From the NCBI RefSeq assembly GCF_042850945.1, contig NZ_AP031496.1:558001-622000 (forward strand): 64,000 nucleotides of DNA, in the 5' to 3' direction. The stretch comes from Halioxenophilus aromaticivorans (GTDB lineage: Bacteria > Pseudomonadota > Gammaproteobacteria > Pseudomonadales > Cellvibrionaceae). A program made the translations under genes and the position numbers. The first letter of the stretch is position 1. The number at the start of each line of letters is the position of its first letter. The notes under the pieces are model-generated. The model ran no database searches, was not told the DNA's origin, and saw only the letters and a list, made by a program, of their open reading frames with translations. Shown in pieces: positions 1 to 9,354 of this stretch.

Positions 1-90
1 CCTTGATAGAATCCGCCTGCAACCAATATAGAGTGCGAAATAGCAGCTAAGCTAATAGGCACAGCAAGTATTACCGAATGGAGAGAATTT

Positions 91-1251
91 ATGGCCTGGA
101 ATGAACCGGGTGGCAACAACCAAGACCCCTGGGGGGGGAAGAAAGGTGGTGACGGGCCGCCGGATTTGGACGAAGCGTTAAAGTCTTTCCAGGATAAGAT
201 CGGCAAGATCTTTGGCAGCAGCAAAGGCGGTGGCAGTGGCTCCGGTGGCGCATCCATGGGCAGGTTACCTATCGGCATATTGTTGGTGGTGTTGCTGGTG
301 GTGTACTTTGTGGCCGGTTTCTATAAGGTAAACGAACAAGAGCGTGCCGTTATTTTGCGTCTTGGCGTCTACAAGGAAACCAAATCGTCTGGCCTGCATT
401 GGAACCCCGCTTTCATTGACGAAGTCATTCAAGAAAACGTCACTCGCAAGCGTTTCCACAGCACCCAGGGCACCATGCTCACCGAAGATTTAAACATCGT
501 TGATATCACCCTGTCGGTGCAGTACATCATCAGCGATGCGCGCGACTTTGTGCTCAATGTTAAAGAGCCGGAGGTGAGCTTGCGTCAAGCCACGGATTCT
601 GCCCTGCGTCACGTGGTGGGCTCCAATGTCATGCACGAAGTCCTCACCGAGGGTCGTGCTGCCATTGCCGTGGACGTGCAACAGCGCTTACAGCAATACC
701 TAGATGCCTACACCACCGGCATTTTGGTGGATACGGTGAATATCGAAAACTCCGCGCCTCCGCGTGAGGTCCAAGCCGCATTCGATGACGTCAACAAAGC
801 CCGAGAAGACGAAGAGCGCGTTAAAAACGAAGCCCAAACCTACGCCAATGGCATCATCCCTGAGGCCCGCGGTCGCGCCCAGCGCACCATTGAAGAAGCC
901 AACGCCTATCGCGACCGTGTCGTCGCCCAGTCAGAGGGTGAGGCCAAACGCTTTGAGCAGCTACTCACCGAGTACAGCAAAGCGCCGGAAGTGACCCGCG
1001 AGCGCCTCTACTTAGATGCCATACAAGACGTTATGGCCAACACCTCAAAAGTGATGGTGGACGTGGAAGGCGGCAACAACATGATGTACCTGCCGCTGGA
1101 TAAAATTGTTGAACGCAGCCAAGCCAATCTCGGTGGTAACCGAGTGGAATTATCTCAGCAGGTGATTGACCAGCTGGTGGACCGCACCACCGAGCAGGTT
1201 CGCCGAGAGATTATGAGCAGCAGCCGCAACACAACAAGGAGTCCCCGCTAA
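91..1251 (+). CDS. hflK: HflK, FtsH protease modulator subunit
   Basis: 386 residues. HflK and HflC form a large membrane complex of SPFH/band-7 proteins that encloses the FtsH protease and modulates its access to membrane substrates. The N terminus is Gly/Asn-rich and cytoplasmic (residues 1-57), followed by one membrane segment (about 59-78, starting LPIGILLVV) and then the SPFH domain with the typical NEQERAV entry and a long charged helical region rich in Ala/Glu/Arg (about 230-290). A GGAGAG ribosome site lies just upstream of the ATG. The gene overlaps hflC by one base (TAATG), so the two are translationally coupled. The family assignment is firm; the effect on FtsH is known from the family and not shown here. 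Confidence 0.96.
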   Translation: MAWNEPGGNNQDPWGGKKGGDGPPDLDEALKSFQDKIGKIFGSSKGGGSGSGGASMGRLPIGILLVVLLVVYFVAGFYKVNEQERAVILRLGVYKETKSSGLHWNPAFIDEVIQENVTRKRFHSTQGTMLTEDLNIVDITLSVQYIISDARDFVLNVKEPEVSLRQATDSALRHVVGSNVMHEVLTEGRAAIAVDVQQRLQQYLDAYTTGILVDTVNIENSAPPREVQAAFDDVNKAREDEERVKNEAQTYANGIIPEARGRAQRTIEEANAYRDRVVAQSEGEAKRFEQLLTEYSKAPEVTRERLYLDAIQDVMANTSKVMVDVEGGNNMMYLPLDKIVERSQANLGGNRVELSQQVIDQLVDRTTEQVRREIMSSSRNTTRSPR

Positions 1252-2135
1252 TGAGTGGCCGTAATTTAGTTTTGTTAGTCGTCCTAGCGGTGGCGGTGTT
1301 GATTGGCTACAACAGTTTGTACATCGTCAAAGAAACCGAGCGCGCCGTTATGCTGGAATTTGGCCGCCTGGATCAAGCCGATATTGCGCCGGGTTTGCAT
1401 TATAAAATCCCGTTGGTGCACGAGGTGCGCATGTTTGATGCGCGTATCCTAACCTTTGATGCGCAACCAGAGCGTTATCTCACAGTGGAGAAAAAAGCCA
1501 TTATGGTGGATTCCTTCGCTAAGTGGCGCATCCGTGATGTAAACACCTACTACACCTCCACCAACGGTGAAGAGACCCGCGCCGAGCGCCTTTTGGCTCA
1601 GCGTATTAACGAAGGTTTGCGAAACCAGTTTGCCCAGCGCAGCTTGCTAGAGGTTGTGTCCGGTGAGCGCGACCAGCTCATGGTGGACCTGATCGAATCG
1701 CTAAACAGATTCACCAATACAAGCCTGGGTATCGAAGTGATAGATGTGCGAGTTAAGCGCATTGAACTGCCAGAGGATGTTAGTGGCTCGGTATTCTTGC
1801 GTATGACGTCGGAGCGCGAACGTGAAGCCCGAGAGCATCGCGCTAAGGGTCGTGAGCAGGCTGAGGTCATCAAGGCCGATGCCGATCGTCAGCAAGCGGT
1901 TATTGCTGCTGGAGCCTACCGCGATTCCGAGTTAATTCGTGGTGAAGGTGACGCCAAAGCAGCTGCCATTTACGCGTCTGCATTCAACAAAAACCCGGAG
2001 TTCTACAGTTTTGTGCGCAGCCTTAACGCTTATAAGGAAACTTTCAGCGGCGCCGGAGACTTTATGCTGGTAGACCCAGATAGCGAGTTCTTCCGCTATT
2101 TGAAGGACCCCAAGGGTGAAACCAGTCAACCTTAA
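1251..2135 (+). CDS. hflC: HflC, FtsH protease modulator subunit
   Basis: 294 residues, the usual length for HflC. One N-terminal membrane segment (about residues 5-25) anchors a periplasmic SPFH/band-7 domain that begins VKETERAVMLEFG. The central stretch SEREREAREHRAKGREQAE is the conserved charged helix of the family. The start overlaps the hflK stop. A strong terminator follows at 2177-2202, which closes the two-gene unit. No anomaly is visible. Confidence 0.96.
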   Translation: MSGRNLVLLVVLAVAVLIGYNSLYIVKETERAVMLEFGRLDQADIAPGLHYKIPLVHEVRMFDARILTFDAQPERYLTVEKKAIMVDSFAKWRIRDVNTYYTSTNGEETRAERLLAQRINEGLRNQFAQRSLLEVVSGERDQLMVDLIESLNRFTNTSLGIEVIDVRVKRIELPEDVSGSVFLRMTSEREREAREHRAKGREQAEVIKADADRQQAVIAAGAYRDSELIRGEGDAKAAAIYASAFNKNPEFYSFVRSLNAYKETFSGAGDFMLVDPDSEFFRYLKDPKGETSQP

Positions 2136-2176
2136 GCAGGGCTAACCCTCCGCGAGATAATCGTGGTATCATCCGC

Positions 2177-2202
2177 AAAACCGGGCGTGGCCCGGTTTTT
2201 TT
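2177..2202 (+). terminator. Rho-independent terminator after hflC
   Basis: Perfect 6-bp stem CCGGGC/GCCCGG with loop GTG, preceded by AAAA and followed by seven T. It lies 40 bases after the hflC stop and before the DUF2065 gene. Confidence 0.9.
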
Positions 2203-2257
2203 GTGTCTGTACGCTGCAGCCATTGGCTAACGCGAACTAACTCGTAACAAGCTACCT

Positions 2258-2446
2258 ATGTCGCATACTTTGCTTCAAGCCCTTTGCCTAGTGTTGGTTA
2301 TTGAGGGTATTTTGCCGTTTCTGTGCCCTCGCATTTGGCGCCAGGCCATGGCCCAGGCCGTGGTATCTCCGGACAGGCAGTTGCGCATTATCGGTTTGGT
2401 GAGCATGTTAACGGGTGCAGGCGCCCTTTATTTGCTTAAGTTTTAA
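2258..2446 (+). CDS. DUF2065 small membrane protein (YjeT-like)
   Basis: 62 residues with two hydrophobic segments (about 5-22 and 44-61), matching the DUF2065 family, whose members usually sit between hflC and hisZ or purA in gammaproteobacteria. The central RQAMAQ and the C-terminal LTGAGALYLL are typical. The position here is exactly the conserved one, which supports the call despite the short length. No biochemical role is established for the family. It is separated from hflC by a terminator, so it probably has its own promoter and may be read together with hisZ. Confidence 0.85.
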   Translation: MSHTLLQALCLVLVIEGILPFLCPRIWRQAMAQAVVSPDRQLRIIGLVSMLTGAGALYLLKF

Positions 2447-2473
2447 CACCAAATTCGGTAAGAGATGCGGTTT

Positions 2474-3655
2474 ATGAGTTACGCCGACCGTTGGCAATTG
2501 CCCGATGGGGTAGAAGAAATACTGCCTGACGCCGCGCTGCGTATCGAAGCGCTGCGCCGCCAGCTATTAGATCTGTACCAGTGCTGGGGCTATGATCTGG
2601 TGATCCCACCCATGATCGAGTACACCGACTCACTGTTAATCGGCCTGGGTCAAGATATCGACCTGCTTACCTTTCGGTTAACCGACCAGCTCAGTGGCCG
2701 CATGATGGGTATCCGCGCTGATATTACACCGCAAATAGCGCGTATGGATGCTCACAGTTTTAAACGTGAGGGCACCAGCCGCCTGTGCTATGCGGGCCAT
2801 GTACTGCACGCCAAGCCAAAAACCCCCTTGGCCACCCGCTCACCGATTCAAGCCGGTATTGAGCTATTCGGCGAGTCCAGTTTAAACGCAGATATCGAAG
2901 TCATATCCCTGTTGCTGGAGTCGTTGGATACCGCCGGCATGCCCCAGCTGAACATGGATTTAGGTCACGTAGCGGTTTACCGATCGCTGGCACAAGCGGC
3001 TCAATTGAGTGCCGGTCAAGAGCAAACTTTTTTTGATCTGCTGCAGAAGAAATCCGCCGCTGATATCCAAAACTGGATTAGCACCCACATTAGCGACCAG
3101 CAACACGCTACCTGGTTTGCCGAGTTGCCCGAACTGGCCGGTGATATCGCCGTACTGGATCGCGCCCGCAATGTATTGGCCGGTGCACCAGCGGCAGTAT
3201 TCGGTGCCATTGATGACATGGCCGCGATTGCCCAAGTGGTGCAAAAACGCTGGCCCCAGGTGCAACTGCATTACGATTTGAGCGAAGTACGCGGTTATCA
3301 CTATCACACCGGCATTGTTTTTGCGGCGTTTGCGCCTGGCTTTGGTGGTACCATTGCTCGCGGCGGACGCTACGATAGCATTGGCCAGGTATTTGGCCGA
3401 GCCCGGCCGGCCATTGGTTTCACCGTGGATATTTCCACCGTTAACCGGTTGTTGGTGGCCAACAAAGGTGTCCTGCCGCAACAACCGGTATTCGCGCCAT
3501 ATTCGGATGACCCAGCTCAATGGCAAGCCATACAGGAGCTGCGTCAAGCTGGCCGCAGAGTGATTTGCGCCCTAAACCAACAAGAAGTTGCACCTTCCGA
3601 GTGCAGCCATCGTCTCGCCCGTGCAGGCGAGCAGTATCAGCTAGTTGAACTTTAG
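2474..3655 (+). CDS. hisZ: HisZ, ATP phosphoribosyltransferase regulatory subunit
   Basis: About 393 residues. HisZ is a class II aaRS-like paralogue of HisRS that lacks aminoacylation activity and binds short-form HisG to make the first histidine biosynthetic enzyme. Visible family features are DRWQLPDGVEEILP at the N terminus, MGIRADITPQIARMDAH (motif 2-like) and GGRYDSIGQVFGRARPAIGF near the C terminus. I prefer the ATG at 2474 (MSYADRW) because it aligns with other HisZ N termini and leaves about 10 bases from AAGAG; an in-frame ATG at 2465 is the alternative. No hisG is in the window. The gene lies directly before purA, as in many gammaproteobacteria. Confidence 0.93.
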   Translation: MSYADRWQLPDGVEEILPDAALRIEALRRQLLDLYQCWGYDLVIPPMIEYTDSLLIGLGQDIDLLTFRLTDQLSGRMMGIRADITPQIARMDAHSFKREGTSRLCYAGHVLHAKPKTPLATRSPIQAGIELFGESSLNADIEVISLLLESLDTAGMPQLNMDLGHVAVYRSLAQAAQLSAGQEQTFFDLLQKKSAADIQNWISTHISDQQHATWFAELPELAGDIAVLDRARNVLAGAPAAVFGAIDDMAAIAQVVQKRWPQVQLHYDLSEVRGYHYHTGIVFAAFAPGFGGTIARGGRYDSIGQVFGRARPAIGFTVDISTVNRLLVANKGVLPQQPVFAPYSDDPAQWQAIQELRQAGRRVICALNQQEVAPSECSHRLARAGEQYQLVEL

Positions 3656-3752
3656 TGCTTAAGCCACCGCTTTGGGCGGTTAGCTGAGCAAACACACTTT
3701 CACATGGCCCAGTTGCGCTGGGCCCCGGTAGCGGAGAAGTAAAAGACAAGCC

Positions 3753-5051
3753 ATGGGTAAGAACGTTGTTATTTTGGGCACCCAGTGGGGTGACGAAGGC
3801 AAGGGCAAGATCGTTGATCTGCTCACCGATCAGGTTTCCTGGGTAACTCGTTTCCAAGGAGGCCACAACGCTGGCCACACTTTGGTGATCAACGGTGAAA
3901 CCACCGTTTTACACCTGATACCGTCCGGTATTTTGCGCCCTGGCGTGCGCTGCCTGATTGGTAACGGGGTAGTGTTATCGCCAGAAGCCTTGTTGAAAGA
4001 GATGAAAGAGCTCGAAGATAAAGGCATCCCCGTGCGAGAACGCCTGTTATTATCGCCTGCTTGCCCACTGATCTTGCCGTACCACGTTGCCTTGGATCAG
4101 GCCCGAGAAGCCGCCAAGGGCGATGCCAAAATTGGCACCACCGGTCGCGGCATCGGCCCTGCCTACGAAGATAAAGTTGCCCGCCGTGGCCTACGCTTGG
4201 GCGATCTTCTCGACCCGAAAGGCTTTGCCGAAAAACTGGCCGAAGTAATGCGCTTCCACAACTTTGTGTTAAAAGAGTACCTCGGTGCCGAGCCGGTGGA
4301 TTTCCAAGCCACCTTGGACAGCGCCCTGGCCTGGAGTGAAGAACTAAAACCACTCATCGCCGATGTTACCGGTTTGCTGCACGAGGCTCGTGAGAACAAC
4401 GAAAGCATTCTGTTTGAAGGTGCTCAAGGTTCTTTGTTAGACATCGACCACGGAACCTACCCGTTTGTAACCTCCTCCAACACCACCGCCGGCGGTACCG
4501 CTACAGGGTCCGGCTTTGGCCCGCTGTATTTGGATTACGTCCTAGGTATCACCAAGGCCTACACCACCCGCGTGGGCTCTGGTCCTTTCCCCACTGAATT
4601 GGCCTGTGAGATTGGCGAATACCTGGGCAAAAAAGGCCATGAATTCGGAGCCACCACCGGCCGGAAGCGCCGCACCGGTTGGTTTGATGCGGTAGCCGTG
4701 AAGCACGCCATCCGCATTAACTCCATCACCGGCATCTGCCTTACTAAGTTGGATGTACTGGATGGCTTGGAAGAAGTAAATGTTTGTGTGGGCTACCAAG
4801 ATGCCGATGGCAATGCCATGCCTGTGCCTTGCGATGCCGACGGCTGGGCTAGTGTGAAGCCCGTGTACGAAACATTGCCAGGTTGGTCCGAAACGACCTT
4901 TGGCGCCAAGTCACTGGATGAGTTGCCCCAGGCCGCCCGCGATTACATCAATCGCTTGGAAGAGCTGATTGGAGCGCCGGTTGACATCGTTTCAACCGGG
5001 CCAGACCGGGTAGAAACTATTGTCCTGCGCCACCCATTTGAGCAAGCCTAA
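3753..5051 (+). CDS. purA: Adenylosuccinate synthetase
   Basis: 432 residues, the normal length. It catalyses the GTP-dependent joining of IMP and aspartate to adenylosuccinate, the first committed step to AMP. Visible signatures are GTQWGDEGKGKIVD at the N terminus (GTP loop and catalytic Asp), FQGGHNAGHTL (with the catalytic His), the GTTGRGIGPAYEDK IMP-binding region and a C-terminal STGPDR. A GGAG ribosome site lies upstream of the ATG. The 97-base spacer after hisZ contains a hairpin (about 3664-3680) without a T-run. A terminator follows at 5077-5107. Confidence 0.98.
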   Translation: MGKNVVILGTQWGDEGKGKIVDLLTDQVSWVTRFQGGHNAGHTLVINGETTVLHLIPSGILRPGVRCLIGNGVVLSPEALLKEMKELEDKGIPVRERLLLSPACPLILPYHVALDQAREAAKGDAKIGTTGRGIGPAYEDKVARRGLRLGDLLDPKGFAEKLAEVMRFHNFVLKEYLGAEPVDFQATLDSALAWSEELKPLIADVTGLLHEARENNESILFEGAQGSLLDIDHGTYPFVTSSNTTAGGTATGSGFGPLYLDYVLGITKAYTTRVGSGPFPTELACEIGEYLGKKGHEFGATTGRKRRTGWFDAVAVKHAIRINSITGICLTKLDVLDGLEEVNVCVGYQDADGNAMPVPCDADGWASVKPVYETLPGWSETTFGAKSLDELPQAARDYINRLEELIGAPVDIVSTGPDRVETIVLRHPFEQA

Positions 5052-5076
5052 TACGCGCTAGGCCATAGCTTCAGCA

Positions 5077-5107
5077 AGCCCTCGAAGGAAACTTCGGGGG
5101 CTTTTTG
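5077..5107 (+). terminator. Rho-independent terminator after purA
   Basis: Stem AGCCCTCGAA/TTCGGGGGCT around a short GGAAAC loop region, followed by TTTTT, 26 bases after the purA stop. Confidence 0.85.
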
Positions 5108-5144
5108 CATTGGGGGGTTAAATTTAGGGGGGGTAAATTTAGAG

Positions 5145-5171
5145 CAAAAAAAACCCGCTGTTAGGCGGGTT
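5145..5171 (-). terminator. Second terminator hairpin, strongest on the minus strand
   Basis: Stem AACCCGC/GCGGGTT with a 6-base loop. On the minus strand the stem is followed by an unbroken run of T (seen as A at 5146-5153 on the plus strand); on the plus strand the tail is only AACATATTTTT. No protein gene on the minus strand leads into it, so it may end a small RNA (see the next entry) or work in both directions behind purA. Confidence 0.7.
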
Positions 5172-5340
5172 AACATATTTTTGCTAGCGGGAGTGACAAA
5201 CTCTCATGGCCGATCAGTTCGGCCAAACTTGAATCTCAGCAGGTTCAGCTGCTGCGACATATCGATTCACGTTGGAAGTGATATGTGTGTAAGATTAGTG
5301 CGCGCAACCTTATTCCGCAAATGGTATATTTTCCGACGCA
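5145..5340 (-). ncRNA. Candidate small RNA between purA and the LysR gene
   Basis: This interval has no plausible reading frame. On the minus strand it contains in order a hairpin with stem AGCAG/CTGCT (near 5240), a hairpin GGCCGAACTGATCGGCC (near 5210) and then the strong terminator at 5145-5171. That combination resembles a stand-alone small RNA. The 5' end and promoter were not determined. The alternative is an untranscribed leader region of the LysR gene with a bidirectional terminator. Confidence 0.3.
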
Positions 5341-5405
5341 AGATGAATATAATTCATTTTAGTTGACGGTGATGTAACCGTTCGACCTCATACTTTGGTA
5401 GGAAT

Positions 5406-6338
5406 GTGGATCTCAAAACGCTGGCCCAAATCGACCTAAACCTGTTAGTGGTTTTGCAAGTGATGCTAGAGGAGGGCAGTGTCTCTGGGGCGGCAAAACG
5501 CCTATTCCTAACGCAATCAGCGGTCAGTAAGGCGCTGGGTAGGCTGCGCGACCAATTCGACGATCCGCTGTTTACTCGCACCAGTAATGGCATGGTGCCC
5601 ACGCCCAAAGCCTTGCAATTAAAAGAGCGCCTGCCTGCCGTACTCACCGCTATGCAGGGTTTGATTACGCCAGACATATTCCACCCAGAAAAAACCAAAG
5701 CAGTGATTCGCGTGGCCATGGGTGAGCACGCCGGTATCTTATTATTGCCACCTCTGATCGAGCTGCTACAGCGTCACGCCCCAGGGGTAAAGTTGCAAGC
5801 TCTAAACCGTGTGGAACACCAGTTAGACCGCCTAGCCACAGGCGAGCTGGATTTTGCCATCCATATGCAACACCAGCGTTACCCAGCCGAGTTTAAACCG
5901 GCACAGCTGTTTAAAACCTCGCAAGGGCTAATGGTGAGGGAAGGGCACCCGTTGGTTGGTCGGCGGCCAGAAGATGTGGATATGAAGCAGCTCAAGTTTG
6001 TGCGGCTGATATTGCCCGATGCCAATGAATTGGAGTTTTTGGCCAATATAGATGTGGCTAAGCGGCATATCGCCGAGGCCAACACCGTATTTGAGACGTC
6101 TCACGTGGCTTCTGCCGTGGAGGTGGTGCGGCGGACAAACTGCGTTTTGCCTATCCCAGAAGTACTCTCGCTGGATGCCATGATCACCCGTGGCACAACT
6201 TGGTTACAGTTCAATCCGTTTGGTGATTTTTCTATTAACTATGCCTTGGTAAGCCATCTTAGAACGGAAAGTTCGCCTTTGCACCGGTGGGTGGCCGAGC
6301 AAATTCAGACGGTTACCGCCCGTATTATTGGAACCTAA
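5406..6338 (+). CDS. LysR-family transcriptional regulator
   Basis: 310 residues. The N-terminal winged helix-turn-helix is clear (about residues 9-68: LNLLVVLQVMLEEGSVSGAA, then LTQSAVSKALGRLRDQFDDPLF), followed by a LysR substrate-binding domain from about residue 90. The start is a GTG at 5406 preceded by TAGGA. Target and ligand are unknown: the upstream region shows no divergent gene, the neighbour on the left is purA, and downstream a MarR gene converges. The wide spacing on both sides suggests a regulator of a distant locus. Confidence 0.9.
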   Translation: MDLKTLAQIDLNLLVVLQVMLEEGSVSGAAKRLFLTQSAVSKALGRLRDQFDDPLFTRTSNGMVPTPKALQLKERLPAVLTAMQGLITPDIFHPEKTKAVIRVAMGEHAGILLLPPLIELLQRHAPGVKLQALNRVEHQLDRLATGELDFAIHMQHQRYPAEFKPAQLFKTSQGLMVREGHPLVGRRPEDVDMKQLKFVRLILPDANELEFLANIDVAKRHIAEANTVFETSHVASAVEVVRRTNCVLPIPEVLSLDAMITRGTTWLQFNPFGDFSINYALVSHLRTESSPLHRWVAEQIQTVTARIIGT

Positions 6339-6370
6339 CGCTTACTTCTTTTATGTCGAGAAAACCAAAA

Positions 6371-6889
6371 TTAAAACGTGTGGCCGCCTTGCTTTTTCAC
6401 AATTTTATTCAGTAATTTCATCAGTTGGTCGAGCTCATGGCCATCTAGGCAGTGATGTAAATGATGATAGTAACTGCGATCCAGCTCGGAGTTTACCAAT
6501 TCGTAGAGTTTATTGCCTTCTTCGGTAAGGGCTAACCTTTTGCTACGCTGGTCGGTTTCGTTTTGCCAACGATTCAGCAGGCTTAACTTTTCTAACTTAG
6601 CAACTAGGTGCGATAAGCTGGGGCCGAGAATGCAGGTCATTTTTACCAGCTCGTGGAAACAGCAACCAGGGTGCTCTTGCAGGGCTTCAATAATGCGCCA
6701 TTGCTGCTCGCTTAAACCAAAATCCTGTAATGCCGTGCGTAGGTGTGGCAAAAAACTACTGCGTGCGCTCAGTAGGAGGGTGGGTAGTTTCTTGGGCTTG
6801 TTCATTTTCTCGCTTAAGCTGTCGCCATTGATCTGTGAAGTGTTTGCAGTGCTTCGGTTAAGGGATAATTCAATTGCATTGTTTGGCAT
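6371..6889 (-). CDS. MarR-family transcriptional regulator
   Basis: 172 residues with a MarR winged-helix domain: FGLSEQQWRIIEALQEHPGCCFHELVKMTCILGPSLSHLVAKLEKL, then the wing NETDQRSKRLALTEEGNKLY. The layout resembles HpaR-type regulators of aromatic degradation, but no hpa gene is in the window, so the target stays open. The first about 45 residues are polar and poorly conserved. The gene converges with the LysR gene 33 bases away. A long non-coding stretch lies upstream. Confidence 0.85.
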   Translation of the reverse strand: MPNNAIELSLNRSTANTSQINGDSLSEKMNKPKKLPTLLLSARSSFLPHLRTALQDFGLSEQQWRIIEALQEHPGCCFHELVKMTCILGPSLSHLVAKLEKLSLLNRWQNETDQRSKRLALTEEGNKLYELVNSELDRSYYHHLHHCLDGHELDQLMKLLNKIVKKQGGHTF

Positions 6890-7820
6890 ATCGTTTTAAC
6901 CACAGTTTGTTTTTTTATTGGGCGCTAAAAAGAAGTAGGTAATTATTTTGCCGTGGCAGTATCTGCAGCTAAGAGGTATTTTCTGCAGACGGCAGCTAGC
7001 ATGCTCCGCGTAAAGCAATAATCGTTGGGAATTTGAGTGTAATGGTTCTGTAAGAATGGTTGCGTCCCTGCCTGTAAAAGTGAACTACCGCTCTGCGTAG
7101 TTTGGTTGCTCGGTATTGTCCTGCTGAACTCCGGTATTCTGTATTTGTCTTTTTAAGCGAGTTGTTTGGGCCTTAACGCGGTCTGTTAGCGAAAGCCTAA
7201 ACACACATGCCGCCGAAATGGCTTTTGATATTCGGGAATCAATTGCTTATGCAATTGCGTTTTATTCCGGTAAATTTTCTATAGCTGTTTTGCTGTTTTG
7301 CTGTTTTGCATAATTACATGTTTGCGCCGCTGAGGCGTCGTCGAACAGCGCCTAACCTTTAAAAGGCTGGTCTAACGCGAATAATACAAACGTACAGAAC
7401 AAACAACGTTATTGGCAATAAATTTTAAGCTTTATCACTCGTAAGTATTAACAGTGGATAAGTCATTTACTTTTCTAGAACAGGCCGGTTTGTCTATCAA
7501 AGTCGACATTTTAATGAGTAAAGTGAGCGTTTGCTCACGCTAGGGTCTTAGTCAGAGGAGCCAGCCAGTTGCTGAGATCTCTCCGGGGCCTATTTTCGAC
7601 GGGCATGGGTATAGTGCCCGCTAAATATGTTGTTAATACGCACGAACAAGCGGATCATATCAGGCTCTAAGAAAAACACCGCCTCAGGGTAGACAGTTTT
7701 TACATTTTGGTTACATTACCTTGAGGTTAACCGGTTCAACGAGGCAGATAACTGTGCTCTAGTCGCAGTGTCGAACATCGTTGACCACTGACGCCCCTCG
7801 GACGAGCAAAAGAGGTGATC
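6890..7820. other. 931-base intergenic region between the MarR gene and puuC
   Basis: No convincing gene on either strand. It contains three exact tandem copies of GCTGTTTT (7284-7307), a hairpin GTGAGCG-TTTG-CTCAC region near 7525-7541 and an imperfect hairpin around GGGCATGGGTATAGTGCCC (about 7600-7620). The promoters of the divergent MarR and puuC genes must lie here, but I cannot place them with confidence. Confidence 0.6.
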
Positions 7821-9314
7821 GTGAGCGATCTACAATACTGGCAATCACAGGCAGAAGCCATATTGATTCCAAACCGCATTATTATCAACGCACAAAGCCG
7901 CCACGCATTGAGCGGTAAAACCTATGATTGCATCAGTCCCATTGACGGCAAAATTTTGGCCGCCATTCCCGATTGTGATGAGCAAGACGTCAACCAAGCT
8001 GTGGCCAATAGCCGCGTTGTGTTTGACGAAGGAAGCTGGGCTATGTTGGCCCCGGCCAAGCGTAAAAAATGTCTGCTGCATTTTGCCGAGTGTGTGAGTG
8101 CTCACGCCGAAGAATTGGCCTTGCTAGAAACGCTGGACATGGGTAAGCCCATCAGCGATGCCCTGGCGGTAGATGTGTCGGCAAGTGTGCGATGTATACG
8201 CTGGCACGCAGAGGCCATAGATAAAGTCTATGGCGAAGTGGCACCTACGGCCAACGATGAACTCGGCATGGTAACCCGCGAACCACTAGGCGTTATTGCT
8301 GCCATCGTTCCGTGGAATTTTCCGTTGTTGATGGCGTGCTGGAAAATCGCTCCAGCCTTAGCCACGGGTAATTGCGTGGTATTAAAACCTTCGGAAAAAT
8401 CACCCCTCACCGCGTTGAGGCTTGGTCAAATTGCACTGGAGGCGGGCTTACCGGCTGGCGTACTCAATGTAATTACCGGTTACGGTAAAACCGCCGGCGA
8501 ACCGTTGGCCCAACACCCCGACGTAGACGGCTTGGTGTTTACCGGCTCAACCGCGGTGGGTAAGCACTTACTCAGTGTGGGCGCGCTGAGCAATATGAAG
8601 CGTACCTATGTGGAATGCGGTGGCAAAAGCCCCAATATCATATTTCCCGATGCGCCGAACCTCGATAAAGCCGCCAAAGCAGCGGCCAGTGCCATCTTTT
8701 TTAACCAGGGTGAAGTGTGCACGGCTGCGTCTCGCTTACTGGTGCACAACAGTATTAAAGACTCGTTTATGGCGAGTGTTGCCGAGGCAGCGCGTGCCAT
8801 GGAACCGGGTAACCCATTAGACCCAGCCACACAAATGGGGGCGCTGGTGGACGAAAGCCAAATGCAACGAGTGCTGAACTACATAGATGTGGGTAAGCAA
8901 GAGGGTGCCGCGTTATTGCACGGTGGCGCACAGTCGCTGGTGGATACCGGAGGTTTCTACGTACAGCCCACCATTTTTGATGCCGGCACAAATAAGCTCA
9001 CCATCGCTCAGGAAGAAATCTTCGGCCCAGTGTTAACTTGCATTGGATTCGACACCGAAGAAGAAGCGCTGGCCATCGCTAACGATACGCAATACGGTTT
9101 AGCCGCTGCCGTGTGGACATCCAATTTGGCTCGCGCCCATCGCGTGGCAAAAGGATTAAAAGCCGGCTCGGTTTGGGTGAATTACTACGACGGCGGCGAT
9201 ATGACCGCGCCTTTCGGCGGCTTTAAACAATCCGGCAACGGGCGTGATAAATCCCTACATGCGTTGGAAAAATACACCGAGGTTAAAGCTACTTGGATCA
9301 ACTTGGCGGATTAA
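7821..9314 (+). CDS. puuC: Gamma-glutamyl-gamma-aminobutyraldehyde dehydrogenase (PuuC-type ALDH)
   Basis: About 497 residues of the NAD(P)-dependent aldehyde dehydrogenase superfamily. Visible are PWNFPLLMACWKIAPALATG (cofactor pocket), VFTGSTAVGKHL (Rossmann turn), the catalytic Glu in YVECGGKSPN (about residue 267), the catalytic Cys in FNQGEVCTAASR (about 301) and EEIFGPVL. Overall similarity is to PuuC, which oxidises gamma-glutamyl-aminobutyraldehyde in putrescine breakdown. The start is probably the GTG at 7821, because AGAGG lies 7 bases upstream; a GTG at 7815 is in frame but too close to it. The rest of the puu genes lie 28 kb to the right, beyond the cassette island. Confidence 0.85.
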   Translation: MSDLQYWQSQAEAILIPNRIIINAQSRHALSGKTYDCISPIDGKILAAIPDCDEQDVNQAVANSRVVFDEGSWAMLAPAKRKKCLLHFAECVSAHAEELALLETLDMGKPISDALAVDVSASVRCIRWHAEAIDKVYGEVAPTANDELGMVTREPLGVIAAIVPWNFPLLMACWKIAPALATGNCVVLKPSEKSPLTALRLGQIALEAGLPAGVLNVITGYGKTAGEPLAQHPDVDGLVFTGSTAVGKHLLSVGALSNMKRTYVECGGKSPNIIFPDAPNLDKAAKAAASAIFFNQGEVCTAASRLLVHNSIKDSFMASVAEAARAMEPGNPLDPATQMGALVDESQMQRVLNYIDVGKQEGAALLHGGAQSLVDTGGFYVQPTIFDAGTNKLTIAQEEIFGPVLTCIGFDTEEEALAIANDTQYGLAAAVWTSNLARAHRVAKGLKAGSVWVNYYDGGDMTAPFGGFKQSGNGRDKSLHALEKYTEVKATWINLAD

Positions 9315-9354
9315 CGTTACAGGCTAATTCGGCAGGCAGGCCTCAGGTATAAGT

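Noticed and set aside
2465..2473. Upstream ATG of hisZ as the start
   Set aside because: The ribosome site would be too close, and family members start at MS(Y)ADRW.
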